From contig CAYSLJ010000126.1 in NCBI GenBank assembly GCA_964431735.1, forward strand, positions 1 through 21,062: a DNA stretch of 21,062 nucleotides, given 5' to 3'. The position numbers and the translations under genes are program-made. The stretch comes from CALARM01 sp964431735 (GTDB lineage: Bacteria; Vulcanimicrobiota; SpSt-956; JAKJGF01). Position 1 is the first letter of the stretch. The number at the start of each line of letters is the position of its first letter. The notes under the pieces are model-generated. The model was not told where the DNA came from. It saw nothing but the letters and a program-made list of their open reading frames with translations, and did no database searches. Shown here in pieces: positions 1 through 6,735 of this stretch.

Positions 1-52
1 ACGCGTCACGCGTTACGCGTCACGCGTTACGCGTCACGCGTTACGCGTCACG
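1..52. repeat. Heptad array, GCG type
   Basis: Tandem 7-bp units alternating TCACGCG and TTACGCG run from the window edge to position 52. The minus-strand permease gene reads into the array: its stop codon and its last three codons (Arg-Asp-Ala) lie inside the repeat. The array may continue beyond the window. Confidence 0.95.
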
Positions 53-1426
53 ACTTTCATCTTTCACTTCCGGCAAAGGTTCTTCTTTCAAAGGTTCTTC
101 TTTTTTCACATCCTTCTCTTTCTCCTCTTCCGCCTTTTCACCTGAACCTTCTTTTGAAGTCTCTGTTTTTTCTTCATGTTTATAGCTTTTATACCATCTG
201 TCAAATAAAACCTTTAATACACAGGTACAGGGTATGGCCAGAAGCATTCCCCAGAAATTGTAAAGATGACCTCCTATCAGAATGGCGAGCATAATTAGGA
301 GAGGGTTTAATTCCAGGGATTCTCCGAGGATTTTTGGGGAAAGGAAGGAATTTTCCAGAAATGATATGGCTGAAGAAAGAACAATGACAAGTATTATCGA
401 GATTACGGGGTTTTCCGTAAAAAGAGCCATTAATATGGCAGTAGATACGGTAACTATACCCCCCAGATAGGGGACGACATTACTTATACCTGCCAGGAGA
501 CCTATGAGGAGCGAAAATTTTATTCCTATGAAAAACAGACCTGTACCGGTAAGAATACCGACTATACTGGCTATGAGAAGCTGGCCTCTTAAAAAATTGG
601 AGAGAGCTATGTTTATGTCATGACAGATTGAAATAACAAAATCTCTCTTTTTTGCAGGCACAAGATCTATTGCAAAATTCCTTATATTGTTCATTTCTTT
701 AAGCATATAAAAAGTAAGAACAGGAATGATGATAAGGCTTAAAAGACTCAGTATGAACTGTACTATACCGGAAAAAGCACCGGTCAGTAATGACCATGTT
801 TTATTTGCCACCAGAGGAATACTTTCTTCTACCTTCTTTATGAGGCTTTCTGTAAGATTCTTAAATTCTGGAGGTATTTCATATTCCGCTATCTTCTGTA
901 TCCATTCAAACTGTTCCGGCACATTTGCACCTTTCAGGTTTTTAAGCATATTGAAAATTTCTATTATTTTTGCCTGAATCTGAGGTATCTGGCTGATAAA
1001 ACCGGTGATTTCCTGTGCCAGAGCAGGGATTACAAAGAATAGCAGAACAACAAATCCCAGAAGCAGTGAAACTATGAGAAGCAATGCCCCTTTCGATCTT
1101 GACCAACCTTTTTTCTCCAGAAATGCTACTACAGGGTCAAATATGTAGGCCAGGATAAGTGCTATGGCAAAAGGCACAAGTATTGTGGTAATGAGAGATA
1201 CAAACCATGCAGTATATAAAAATATTATGGCTCCTATAAGTATTTTTATGGTTCTGTTTTCTTTTTGAAAGGGAATTAATATGGTAATCAGTATTACTGT
1301 AAGAATAGTCGGAGAAAGTATTTCTTTTATGCCGATGGTAAGCCATACGAAGAGGGTAAGGACAAATAAAATCGCTATAATGGCAGGGATTAATTTTAAC
1401 AGTCTGGAAAAATGGTTGTCTTCCAA
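41..1426 (-). CDS. AI-2E family transporter (PerM/TqsA-like permease)
   Basis: Polytopic inner-membrane protein of about 461 residues. The hydrophobic segments are arranged as in the AI-2E/UPF0118 family: a cluster near the N-terminus, a soluble helical middle region, then a long C-terminal membrane block. That block carries the family-like stretches NVVPYLGG, LSPKILGESLELNP and GGHLYNFWGMLLAIP. Family members are implicated in autoinducer or small-molecule export or ion exchange, so the substrate here is unknown. A Lys/Glu-rich cytosolic tail of about 45 residues follows the last membrane segment. I chose the TTG at 1426-1424 as start because GAAGGAG lies 8 nt upstream. A longer reading from GTG at 1480 has no SD and starts inside a repeat. 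The stop and the terminal RDA come from the heptad array. The gene may share a transcript with the PHP-STAS gene upstream. Confidence 0.88.
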   Translation of the reverse strand: MEDNHFSRLLKLIPAIIAILFVLTLFVWLTIGIKEILSPTILTVILITILIPFQKENRTIKILIGAIIFLYTAWFVSLITTILVPFAIALILAYIFDPVVAFLEKKGWSRSKGALLLIVSLLLGFVVLLFFVIPALAQEITGFISQIPQIQAKIIEIFNMLKNLKGANVPEQFEWIQKIAEYEIPPEFKNLTESLIKKVEESIPLVANKTWSLLTGAFSGIVQFILSLLSLIIIPVLTFYMLKEMNNIRNFAIDLVPAKKRDFVISICHDINIALSNFLRGQLLIASIVGILTGTGLFFIGIKFSLLIGLLAGISNVVPYLGGIVTVSTAILMALFTENPVISIILVIVLSSAISFLENSFLSPKILGESLELNPLLIMLAILIGGHLYNFWGMLLAIPCTCVLKVLFDRWYKSYKHEEKTETSKEGSGEKAEEEKEKDVKKEEPLKEEPLPEVKDESRDA

Positions 1427-1474
1427 TGTATTTGCTCCTTCACTGCATCCATCATGTGATAATATCTTTGCTCC

Positions 1475-1544
1475 CGTCACGCCTTACCCGTTATGCTTCA
1501 CGTCAGTATCCTCGCGTCACGCGTTACGCGTTACGCGTCACGAT
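1475..1544. repeat. Two heptad arrays between permease and PHP-STAS genes
   Basis: A degenerate array (1475-1502, units such as TCACGCC, TTACCCG, TTATGCT, TCACG) is followed by a clean GCG-type array (1513-1544) that ends in the shared boundary TCACGAT. The GTG in the first array creates a spurious upstream start for the permease gene. Confidence 0.9.
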
Positions 1545-1578
1545 ATAAACTGTTATTTCCAGGCAGATCCTGAGTTAC

Positions 1579-2664
1579 TCAATACCCTCTGTCTCCGTCA
1601 ACATCTACTATGGCATCTCCTTCTTCCGGGTAGATTTCAAACCAGTCATCCAGTTTTTCAAGCTCTTTTAAGACATTTTCTACCTGTGGCTGGAGATTGC
1701 ATAATATGAAATTACCCCGGTATTTTCTGACAAACTCAAAGGCGTAACTGAGGGCTGAAAGACCTTTGTTGTCTATATAAGGCACTTTATCCAGATTTAC
1801 TATGAGATTTAATTTTTCCCTGTTCATAAAGGATTTTATTTTCTCATTTAATATTTCTGCATTATATCCTCCCAGGTTTCCTGCACATCTCAATATGACC
1901 AGATTTATACCGGGCATATCGGCTACCTCTATAAAGAGATCGTTTCTTGAAGCCTGAAATTGAGAATACCGGCTTTTCAGGTTAAATCCCTTTCTTCTCT
2001 GTTCCAGAAGAAAACGGGCAAAACATACGGGCCCCCATACGAAACCACATGCCCGTGTCAGCTTTTTTTCTATGGAATTTCGGAAATCCAGAGCCGTACT
2101 TCCTTCAAAAGTAGTATAACATCTGCCTATGGATGAAAGAAAATGGGCATCGCTTCCTCCTGTTACAGGCAGCTTTTTTGTGAAATAATTTACTGCCTCT
2201 GTCAGGTAGTTGGAGAAAAGCTGCAGCGGGTTGGAATTCCTCGTTTCAACCGCATCGAAAGGGAGTTTATTTACGAGCGTGCCTACGGCTTCCAGCCCTT
2301 TAGAGCCTAAAACCAGATTGAAAGGATGGGGGGCAATGGCAATAGCTCCCTGGCTGTGTATCTCATCTACCGTTTGAGCGGCACTCATATGAGGAGATAT
2401 TGGATTCTCAAGATAAAGCCCTATAATATGACCTTCTTTGCTGCTTATTTCTTCCCCGATTATTATATCAAGATTTTTGAATGTTACAGGATGTTTTTTC
2501 TTATACTCTAAAGCGGCTATTGCACCGGCAATAGTATTATGGTCGGCAAATCCTATGACCTGGAGATCGGTATGTTCTACAACATAATTCATTATTTCTT
2601 CAGGGCTTTCAAACCCGTCACTCGCACCTGTATGAATATGGGGATCAGCTTTACTCCTCATCAT
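1579..2664 (-). CDS. PHP-domain phosphoesterase fused to STAS domain
   Basis: 361 residues. Residues 1 to about 220 form a PHP metallophosphoesterase domain: H9-x-H11, D16, GFADH with D41/H42, EE at 71-72, H79, APHPF with H113, and GGSDAH with D172/H174, which together make a complete-looking metal site. Residues 243-352 form a STAS (SpoIIAA/RsbV-like anti-anti-sigma) domain whose switch motif reads YIDNKGL (296-302). The Ser normally phosphorylated in DS[ST]GL is replaced by Asn-Lys, so classical kinase control is unlikely. Stand-alone PHP phosphatases of this size are common. The fusion to STAS is unusual and suggests a phosphoesterase tethered to a partner-switching complex, which is inference. 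Two ATGs overlap the start (2664 and 2661); AAGGAG lies just upstream and fits either. No signal peptide is seen, so the protein is cytosolic. Confidence 0.85.
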   Translation of the reverse strand: MMRSKADPHIHTGASDGFESPEEIMNYVVEHTDLQVIGFADHNTIAGAIAALEYKKKHPVTFKNLDIIIGEEISSKEGHIIGLYLENPISPHMSAAQTVDEIHSQGAIAIAPHPFNLVLGSKGLEAVGTLVNKLPFDAVETRNSNPLQLFSNYLTEAVNYFTKKLPVTGGSDAHFLSSIGRCYTTFEGSTALDFRNSIEKKLTRACGFVWGPVCFARFLLEQRRKGFNLKSRYSQFQASRNDLFIEVADMPGINLVILRCAGNLGGYNAEILNEKIKSFMNREKLNLIVNLDKVPYIDNKGLSALSYAFEFVRKYRGNFILCNLQPQVENVLKELEKLDDWFEIYPEEGDAIVDVDGDRGY

Positions 2665-2780
2665 TTTCTCCTTTCCAATAAAAATAAAGCCTTCTGACTT
2701 TCAGAACCTGCCAGTCCGATTAATGAAAGCACGCCTTGAATATTATATTTACTTTCATAACAATTTATAATTAAGAAGGA

Positions 2781-2854
2781 GTGAGAAGTGAAAAGTGAAG
2801 AGTGAACAGTGAGTAATATCATCTTCTTTTCACTTCTCACTTCTCACTTTTCAC
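2781..2854. repeat. Palindromic heptad array (TTC/TTT type)
   Basis: Five units of GTGARNA type (GTGAGAA, GTGAAAA, GTGAAGA, GTGAACA, GTGAGTA; 2781-2815) are followed after 14 nt by four units in the opposite orientation (TCACTTC, TCACTTC, TCACTTT, TCACCC; 2830-2854). The two halves are complementary over about 30 nt and would fold into a long imperfect hairpin in DNA or RNA. It sits between divergent genes, so it is not an ordinary terminator for either. Confidence 0.9.
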
Positions 2855-2951
2855 CCTTATTAAATTTTAATAAGTTATGAAGTATTACACTATATGAGGC
2901 TTTGCAGAGATATTATAATTAATTTTTTATAATTTTATCATTTAGAGATTT

Positions 2952-2984
2952 GTTTGTCAAACCAGCCCCTTTTGTTTGACAAAC
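2952..2984. promoter_or_regulatory. Twin palindromes (putative operator)
   Basis: GTTTGTCAAAC (2952-2962) and GTTTGACAAAC (2974-2984) are near-perfect 11-bp palindromes and are inverted copies of each other. Their centres are exactly 22 bp apart, about two helical turns, and the second covers the -35 box of the recF promoter. This geometry fits two repressor dimers on one DNA face. The regulator is unknown. Confidence 0.55.
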
Positions 2985-3007
2985 TTATTCTCCTTTGTTA
3001 TTATAAT
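2976..3007 (+). promoter_or_regulatory. Sigma70-type promoter of recF operon
   Basis: A TTGACA -35 (2976-2981) is followed after 17 bp by TATTAT (2999-3004). A consensus TATAAT (3002-3007) overlaps it with 20-bp spacing. It lies about 30 bp upstream of the small basic ORF and is overlapped by the twin palindromes. Confidence 0.65.
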
Positions 3008-3035
3008 ATTAAATTTTCATTACAATGAGAGGCAG

Positions 3036-3227
3036 GTGTACTGTAAAAAATTGAAGAAAATTAATTGGGAGAAATTGCAATCCTATTCAGCGGGAGTATT
3101 TGAAGAGTTTGAAGGGAAAATTGAAGATTCAATTAAAAAGGAAATGGAAGATAGATCTCGCAAAATAGAAGAAAAGAGGAATAAACAGAAGAGAAGAAAA
3201 GGCAATAATAGGAAGAAACAGGGATAG
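3036..3227 (+). CDS. Small Lys/Arg/Glu-rich protein upstream of RecF
   Basis: A GTG start at 3036, preceded by AGAGG with short spacing, gives 63 residues. No family is recognised. The sequence is strongly charged: the N-terminal half resembles an amphipathic helix (NWEKL, GVFEEFEGKIEDSI), and the C-terminal half is a run of Lys/Arg/Glu ending in a very basic tail, which could bind nucleic acid. It lies about 30 bp downstream of a good promoter and 38 bp before recF, as the first gene of the operon. In other bacteria a small S4-like protein (YaaA) often sits before recF, but this one does not look like S4. A longer frame starting inside the promoter is not credible. Existence is moderately supported by position and codon use. 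Confidence 0.5.
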   Translation: MYCKKLKKINWEKLQSYSAGVFEEFEGKIEDSIKKEMEDRSRKIEEKRNKQKRRKGNNRKKQG

Positions 3228-3265
3228 TAGTTTTAACTCTTTGATTTTTATGAGGAAATAGATAT

Positions 3266-4390
3266 TTGTATATAAACAGGCTTACTCTTATTCATTTCAG
3301 AAATTATAGAGAAGCACACCTGGAGCCTCATCCTGAATTGAATGTCATTTTCGGAGCAAACGCTCAGGGGAAAAGTAATCTGTTGGAGGCTCTCTTTTTG
3401 TTTACAACAGGTAAATCTTTTCGTGCAGGAAAAGAAATAGAACTTGTTAACTGGGAAGAACATTTTTCCAGAGTAGCAGCAGAAATCACCTGTATTCATG
3501 GAGAAAAAATACATATAGAAGTTCTTATCTCAAAGAATTCCCCTAAGAGTTCTTCCAAAATAATCAGGGTTAATAATAAAACTGTCAGAACTGCTACGGA
3601 ACTGGTTGGAACGGTAAATGCCGTTATGTTTTCTCCCGATGATCTTGAAATCATAAAAGGAAGTCCCGGTGTGAGAAGGCGTTTTATTGACATGGAACTG
3701 ACACAGCTATCGCCTTCTTATTGTAATAATCTCCGTCATTATTATAAAGTTCTGGAACAGAGAAATACGCTGCTCAAATCTGCTCTGGATAAGGAAGAAA
3801 AAAACAGATTACTTCAGGTCTGGGATGAACAACTGGCCAGATACGGTTCTTTTTTGATCTCCAGTAGAATTGAGATTATAAAGAAACTTCAGGAACTGGC
3901 CACAAACATTCTTGGAGATATAAGCAATAACAGAGAAAAGCTTTCTTTAAATTATTTTTCTACTATAGAGGAACATAATTCCATGTCTGTGGAAGAAAGT
4001 TTTCTCAATCATCTTCTGGCACAGAGAAGTCAGGATATCAGATATGGTTCTACTTCTTCAGGGCCTCACAGAGATGATATAAAGATCACAGTAAATGAAA
4101 AACCTCTCAAAGCCTTTGGTTCACAGGGACAGCAGAGAACTGTTACCATAGCCCTGAAACTTGCAGAAAGAGAACTTCTTTTCAATGAAACAGGAGAACA
4201 TCCTGTTGTATTACTTGATGATGTTATGTCAGAGCTGGATGATGACAGAAGCTTCAACCTTTTAAATTATATAAAAGGGAAGGGACAGATTTTTATTACA
4301 TTAAACCATAATACAGATTATTTTGCTTCAAAGGAAGCATCTTTTTTTCAGATAGAGGAAGGGAAAATTAAAGTTGGTTTATTCAATTAA
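3266..4390 (+). CDS. recF: DNA replication and repair protein RecF
   Basis: 374 residues, the usual RecF length. RecF is an SMC-like ATPase that works with RecO and RecR to load RecA at gapped DNA. The N-terminus (INRLTLIHFRNY) and Walker A GANAQGKS (30-37) are typical. The ABC signature region reads GSQGQQRT (about 284-291), and the Walker B is VVLLDDVMSELD (about 313-324). The family stretch SSGPHRDD precedes the signature. The start is TTG at 3266 with GAGG 10 nt upstream; an ATG at 3250 runs into a stop after three codons. The stop lies inside dciA, so the two are translationally coupled. No dnaA, dnaN or gyr genes appear nearby, so the classical origin-proximal cluster is not intact here. 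Confidence 0.97.
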   Translation: MYINRLTLIHFRNYREAHLEPHPELNVIFGANAQGKSNLLEALFLFTTGKSFRAGKEIELVNWEEHFSRVAAEITCIHGEKIHIEVLISKNSPKSSSKIIRVNNKTVRTATELVGTVNAVMFSPDDLEIIKGSPGVRRRFIDMELTQLSPSYCNNLRHYYKVLEQRNTLLKSALDKEEKNRLLQVWDEQLARYGSFLISSRIEIIKKLQELATNILGDISNNREKLSLNYFSTIEEHNSMSVEESFLNHLLAQRSQDIRYGSTSSGPHRDDIKITVNEKPLKAFGSQGQQRTVTIALKLAERELLFNETGEHPVVLLDDVMSELDDDRSFNLLNYIKGKGQIFITLNHNTDYFASKEASFFQIEEGKIKVGLFN

Positions 4391-5012
4391 AGATTTAATA
4401 CACGGTGCTTTTGATAATCCGAATATTGCAGCAAAAGCCAGAGAAAATATGATTTTTCCTTTCTGGAATTTCATAGTAGGACCTAAGATAGCATGTCATA
4501 CAACTCCTTACAGACTGGAAAACGGTATTTTAAAAGTTATGGTTTCCAGTTCTTCATGGGCCCAGCAACTGAGTTTTATGAAAGAACAGATACTGCGAGG
4601 GTATCTTGAACTCACAGGGGAAGAACTGGTTAAAGACATCAGATTTCAAATAGGAAAAAAAACAGGTGACGGTGATAAAAAGGAAAAGGTTGAGCAACTT
4701 ACACTGGATTTTAATAAATTTAAATACCCTGATGAGTTTCAACTTGGAAGGATACAGCTCCCGGCCGATACAGTCAGCCTTATAGATGAACAGGTTAAAT
4801 TTATTAAAGATGAACAACTCAGGGAACAGATGAAGTCTGTTATGGAAAAGGATTTTAAAATAAAGATATGGAAAGAAATGAAGGGCTGGAAGCCATGCCC
4901 GGTGTGCAATGTTTTTATGGAGCCGGGACAGAAGGTATGTATGATCTGTAATCTGGGAGATAAGCCGAAGAAAAAAAGCAGGGGAAGAAAGAAGCAATCA
5001 GATAAATACTGA
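4374..5012 (+). CDS. dciA: DciA-like DUF721 protein with C-terminal zinc ribbon
   Basis: 212 residues, starting at TTG 4374 and overlapping recF by 17 nt, with AGGAAGGG upstream inside recF. Residues 1 to about 95 match the DUF721/DciA fold (FWNFIVGPKIACHT, LKVMVSSSSWAQQLSFMK). DciA is the ancestral loader or operator of the replicative helicase DnaB in bacteria lacking DnaC/DnaI, and it often neighbours recF. A charged linker and helical region (about 96-170) lead to a zinc-ribbon-like knuckle, C175-x2-C178 and C189-x2-C192, then a very basic tail. The C-terminal ribbon is an extension compared with short DUF721 proteins. The family assignment rests on the N-terminal pattern plus the recF neighbour. 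Confidence 0.85.
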   Translation: MVYSIKDLIHGAFDNPNIAAKARENMIFPFWNFIVGPKIACHTTPYRLENGILKVMVSSSSWAQQLSFMKEQILRGYLELTGEELVKDIRFQIGKKTGDGDKKEKVEQLTLDFNKFKYPDEFQLGRIQLPADTVSLIDEQVKFIKDEQLREQMKSVMEKDFKIKIWKEMKGWKPCPVCNVFMEPGQKVCMICNLGDKPKKKSRGRKKQSDKY

Positions 5013-5094
5013 AAGATATGCAAGTCAAGGCTGCTTTTGACTTTACTGCTTCCAGAGTAAGTATGTATGCAACCTCTGTAAGAGCATATCTTTC
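5011..5094 (+). other. 84-nt potential three-way-junction fold after dciA
   Basis: GAAAGATATGC (5011-5021) and GCATATCTTTC (5084-5094) form a perfect 11-bp closing stem that overlaps the dciA stop codon. Inside are a second stem (AAGTCAA/TTGACTT, 5022-5043) and a weaker one (TTACT/AGTAA). No U-tract follows, so it does not look like an intrinsic terminator. It could be a 3'-UTR structure, a processed small RNA or chance. Confidence 0.4.
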
Positions 5095-5125
5095 TATGAT
5101 TATTATATCATATTCTGTCAATATT

Positions 5126-5163
5126 ATCGTGATACGTCACGCATCACGCGTTACTGCTCACGC
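5126..5163. repeat. Degenerate heptad array before macro gene
   Basis: Starts with the shared boundary ATCGTGA (5126-5132) and continues with TYAC-spaced units (TCACGCA, TCACGCG, TTACTGC, TCACGCC). It is the most degenerate of the GCG-type arrays. Confidence 0.75.
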
Positions 5164-5189
5164 CTATTAATAGGGAAGGTGTTATTAAG

Positions 5190-5693
5190 ATGTTAAACAG
5201 AATAGAAATCGTTCAAGACGATATTACCAGATTGCATGTTGATGCAATTGTAAATGCTGCAAATACTTCACTCCTTGGAGGTGGTGGTGTTGACGGTGCC
5301 ATACATTCTTCGGCAGGGCCGGACCTTCTTGAGGAATGTAAAAAACTGGGAGGCTGTCCTGCGGGACATGCGAAGATTACAAAAGGTTATAATCTCCCTG
5401 CTGATTGGGTTATTCATACAGTGGGGCCGGTATGGCGCGGCGGCAGTGAAAATGAAGATGAATTACTTGCCAGATGCTATAGAAGCTGTTTTGCTCTTGC
5501 AGAGGAATATATGATAAAAACAATAGCTTTCCCTGCAATCAGTACAGGTGCATACGGCTTCCCCATAGAAAGGGCAGTAAAAATAGCTCTGAAAGAAACA
5601 AGAGAATTTCTTTCAAAAAATAATTCAATAGAAAAAGTTTATTTCGTATGTTTCAGTAAAAGAGACTATAACAGTTATTTGAAGGTTGTTTAA
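5190..5693 (+). CDS. ymdB: Macro-domain O-acetyl-ADP-ribose deacetylase (MacroD/YmdB type)
   Basis: 167 residues, a single macro domain. Enzymes of this class hydrolyse O-acetyl-ADP-ribose and remove mono-ADP-ribose from acidic residues in the cytosol. Visible motifs are NAAN (22-25), the loop GGGGVDGAIH (30-39), HTVGPVW (76-82) and the second phosphate-binding loop AFPAISTGAYGFP (113-125). N25 and D35 align with the positions considered important in E. coli YmdB, and the sequence follows YmdB almost end to end. The start ATG has GGAAGGTG about 9 nt upstream. trmB begins 3 nt after the stop, so the two form an operon. Confidence 0.95.
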   Translation: MLNRIEIVQDDITRLHVDAIVNAANTSLLGGGGVDGAIHSSAGPDLLEECKKLGGCPAGHAKITKGYNLPADWVIHTVGPVWRGGSENEDELLARCYRSCFALAEEYMIKTIAFPAISTGAYGFPIERAVKIALKETREFLSKNNSIEKVYFVCFSKRDYNSYLKVV

Positions 5694-5696
5694 ATT

Positions 5697-6407
5697 ATGA
5701 GACCGAGATTGTATAAAAAAACACTTGATACAGGCGATATATGTTTGACTACTGATAATCTTCCCGAAGGTGAGAAGGTTGATCTGAGAAACTGGTTCGG
5801 CGGTGAAAGATATGACCTGCCCCTGGAACTGGAGATAGGCACAGGGAAAGGAGAATTTTTACTTCGACAGGCAGGTAAGGTTTCTTCCGTAAATTATATA
5901 GGCCTGGAATATGCGAAACAGTATTCTCTTTATGCAGCAGACCTGGCCCGTCGTGAAGATTTGAAAAATATAAAAATTTTGAATATAGAAGCTCTTTCTT
6001 TTATAAAAAACTATGTATGTGATGAAACATTCCGGCAGATACATATATATTTCCCTGACCCGTGGCCTAAAAGAAAACATAACAGAAGAAGATTTATTCA
6101 GGAGAATAATCTGAGGGAATTACACAGAATTCTGGCTCCCTGCGGCCTTATAAGAATAGTGACAGATCATGACGATTATTTTATATGGATAAAAAAGCAT
6201 ATCTCTTCAGTGGAAGATTTGTTCCTGTGCCTTCCATTTTCTTCTCCTGAAGCAGCCGGTGAAGGTGAACTGGTAGGTACAAATTTTGAGCGAAAATATC
6301 AGAGAAAAGGACGGGCCTTTCACGGAGTGATTCTTAAGAAGCGTGACGGGAGAAATATGGAATGGCAGTTAAATAAATGTCTCAAATATATTAATCGTGA
6401 CGCGTAA
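5697..6407 (+). CDS. trmB: tRNA (guanine-46-N7)-methyltransferase TrmB
   Basis: 236 residues. TrmB methylates G46 of the tRNA variable loop using SAM. The SAM loop is LEIGTGKGEF (45-54). The family signature FPDPWPKRKHNRRR spans 119-132, and the C-terminal TNFERKYQRKG (195-205) is typical. The normal fold appears to end near VILKK (211-215). The last 21 residues look acquired: they begin in a 12-bp stretch (GCGTGACGGGAG, 6341-6352) that recurs at 6416-6427 at the end of the downstream heptad array, and they finish with Arg-Asp-Ala-stop encoded by that array. Activity is probably unaffected because the tail follows the last core element. Confidence 0.95.
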   Translation: MRPRLYKKTLDTGDICLTTDNLPEGEKVDLRNWFGGERYDLPLELEIGTGKGEFLLRQAGKVSSVNYIGLEYAKQYSLYAADLARREDLKNIKILNIEALSFIKNYVCDETFRQIHIYFPDPWPKRKHNRRRFIQENNLRELHRILAPCGLIRIVTDHDDYFIWIKKHISSVEDLFLCLPFSSPEAAGEGELVGTNFERKYQRKGRAFHGVILKKRDGRNMEWQLNKCLKYINRDA

Positions 6408-6427
6408 CGCGTAACGCGTGACGGGAG
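6394..6427. repeat. Heptad array, GCG type, at trmB stop
   Basis: Starts with ATCGTGA and ends with CGTGACGGGAG. Units are (GTAACGC)n on this strand. It encodes the last three residues and the stop codon of TrmB. Nearly identical copies occur at 16476-16510 and 19270-19303, and in inverse orientation at 1513-1544. Confidence 0.95.
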
Positions 6428-6533
6428 GAAAGAGACAATTAATAAATTTTCATTCCATATTATCATCTTTGCCGAACCGGTCATGGCTGCTGGTGTTAAA
6501 TGTGTCTTGATGTATAAACAGTTATATTGTTGT

Positions 6534-6580
6534 GCATTACCCATTACGCATTACCCATTACGCATTACCCATTATGCAAT
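6534..6580. repeat. Heptad array, CCA/GCA type
   Basis: Alternating units GCATTAC and CCATTAC repeat as a 14-bp period three times, then decay to TTATGCAAT. They keep the TTAC core of the other arrays but use a different triplet. Confidence 0.9.
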
Positions 6581-6629
6581 CTGATAATCTCTGAAATATT
6601 GCAAATTATTCCGATTTATGTTAAACTTT

Positions 6630-6658
6630 TTGCATGGAGTCAGCTTTATAAGTATTAT
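6630..6658 (+). promoter_or_regulatory. Candidate promoter of TPR gene cluster
   Basis: TTGCAT (6630-6635) and TATTAT (6653-6658) are separated by 17 bp, about 80 bp upstream of the TPR start, with a heptad array between promoter and gene. It is the only reasonable sigma70-like match in the spacer. Confidence 0.4.
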
Positions 6659-6688
6659 ATATTAATAAATGGAAAGATAAGTGATTTT

Positions 6689-6714
6689 ACGCGTTACGCG
6701 TTACGCGTTACGAT
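6689..6714. repeat. Heptad array, GCG type, before TPR gene
   Basis: Three units of TTACGCG type ending in the boundary TTACGAT (6708-6714), inside the untranslated leader 22 bp before the TPR gene. Confidence 0.9.
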
Positions 6715-6735
6715 CCTGATGGGGATGGCATTTAT

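Larger units (their letters stand above)
2665..3035. other. Intergenic region between PHP-STAS gene and recF operon
   Basis: A 371-bp divergent spacer. It holds about 115 bp of AT-rich leader for the minus-strand gene, a palindromic heptad array (2781-2854), a run without recognisable features (about 2855-2950), then the twin palindromes and promoter of the recF operon. No further gene is seen. Confidence 0.7.
6408..6735. other. Intergenic region trmB to TPR gene
   Basis: 328 bp without a credible gene. It contains three separate heptad arrays of different type (6394-6427, 6534-6580, 6689-6714) and one candidate promoter (6630-6658). Long open frames across it translate only the repeats. Confidence 0.7.

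Noticed and set aside
1..52. Possible CRISPR array
   Set aside because: Units are 7 bp and contiguous with no spacers. The same holds for all other arrays, and no cas genes are present.
1281..1709. Plus-strand open frame of 142 codons
   Set aside because: Antisense to the permease and the PHP-STAS gene; the middle part translates heptad arrays.
2940..3010. Replication origin near recF
   Set aside because: No TTATCCACA-like DnaA boxes or AT-rich 13-mers are seen, and dnaA and dnaN are absent. The palindromes fit an operator better.
5011..5094. tRNA gene
   Set aside because: The length is tRNA-like and the ends pair, but there is no T-loop GTTCRA motif, no plausible anticodon arm and no 3' CCA.
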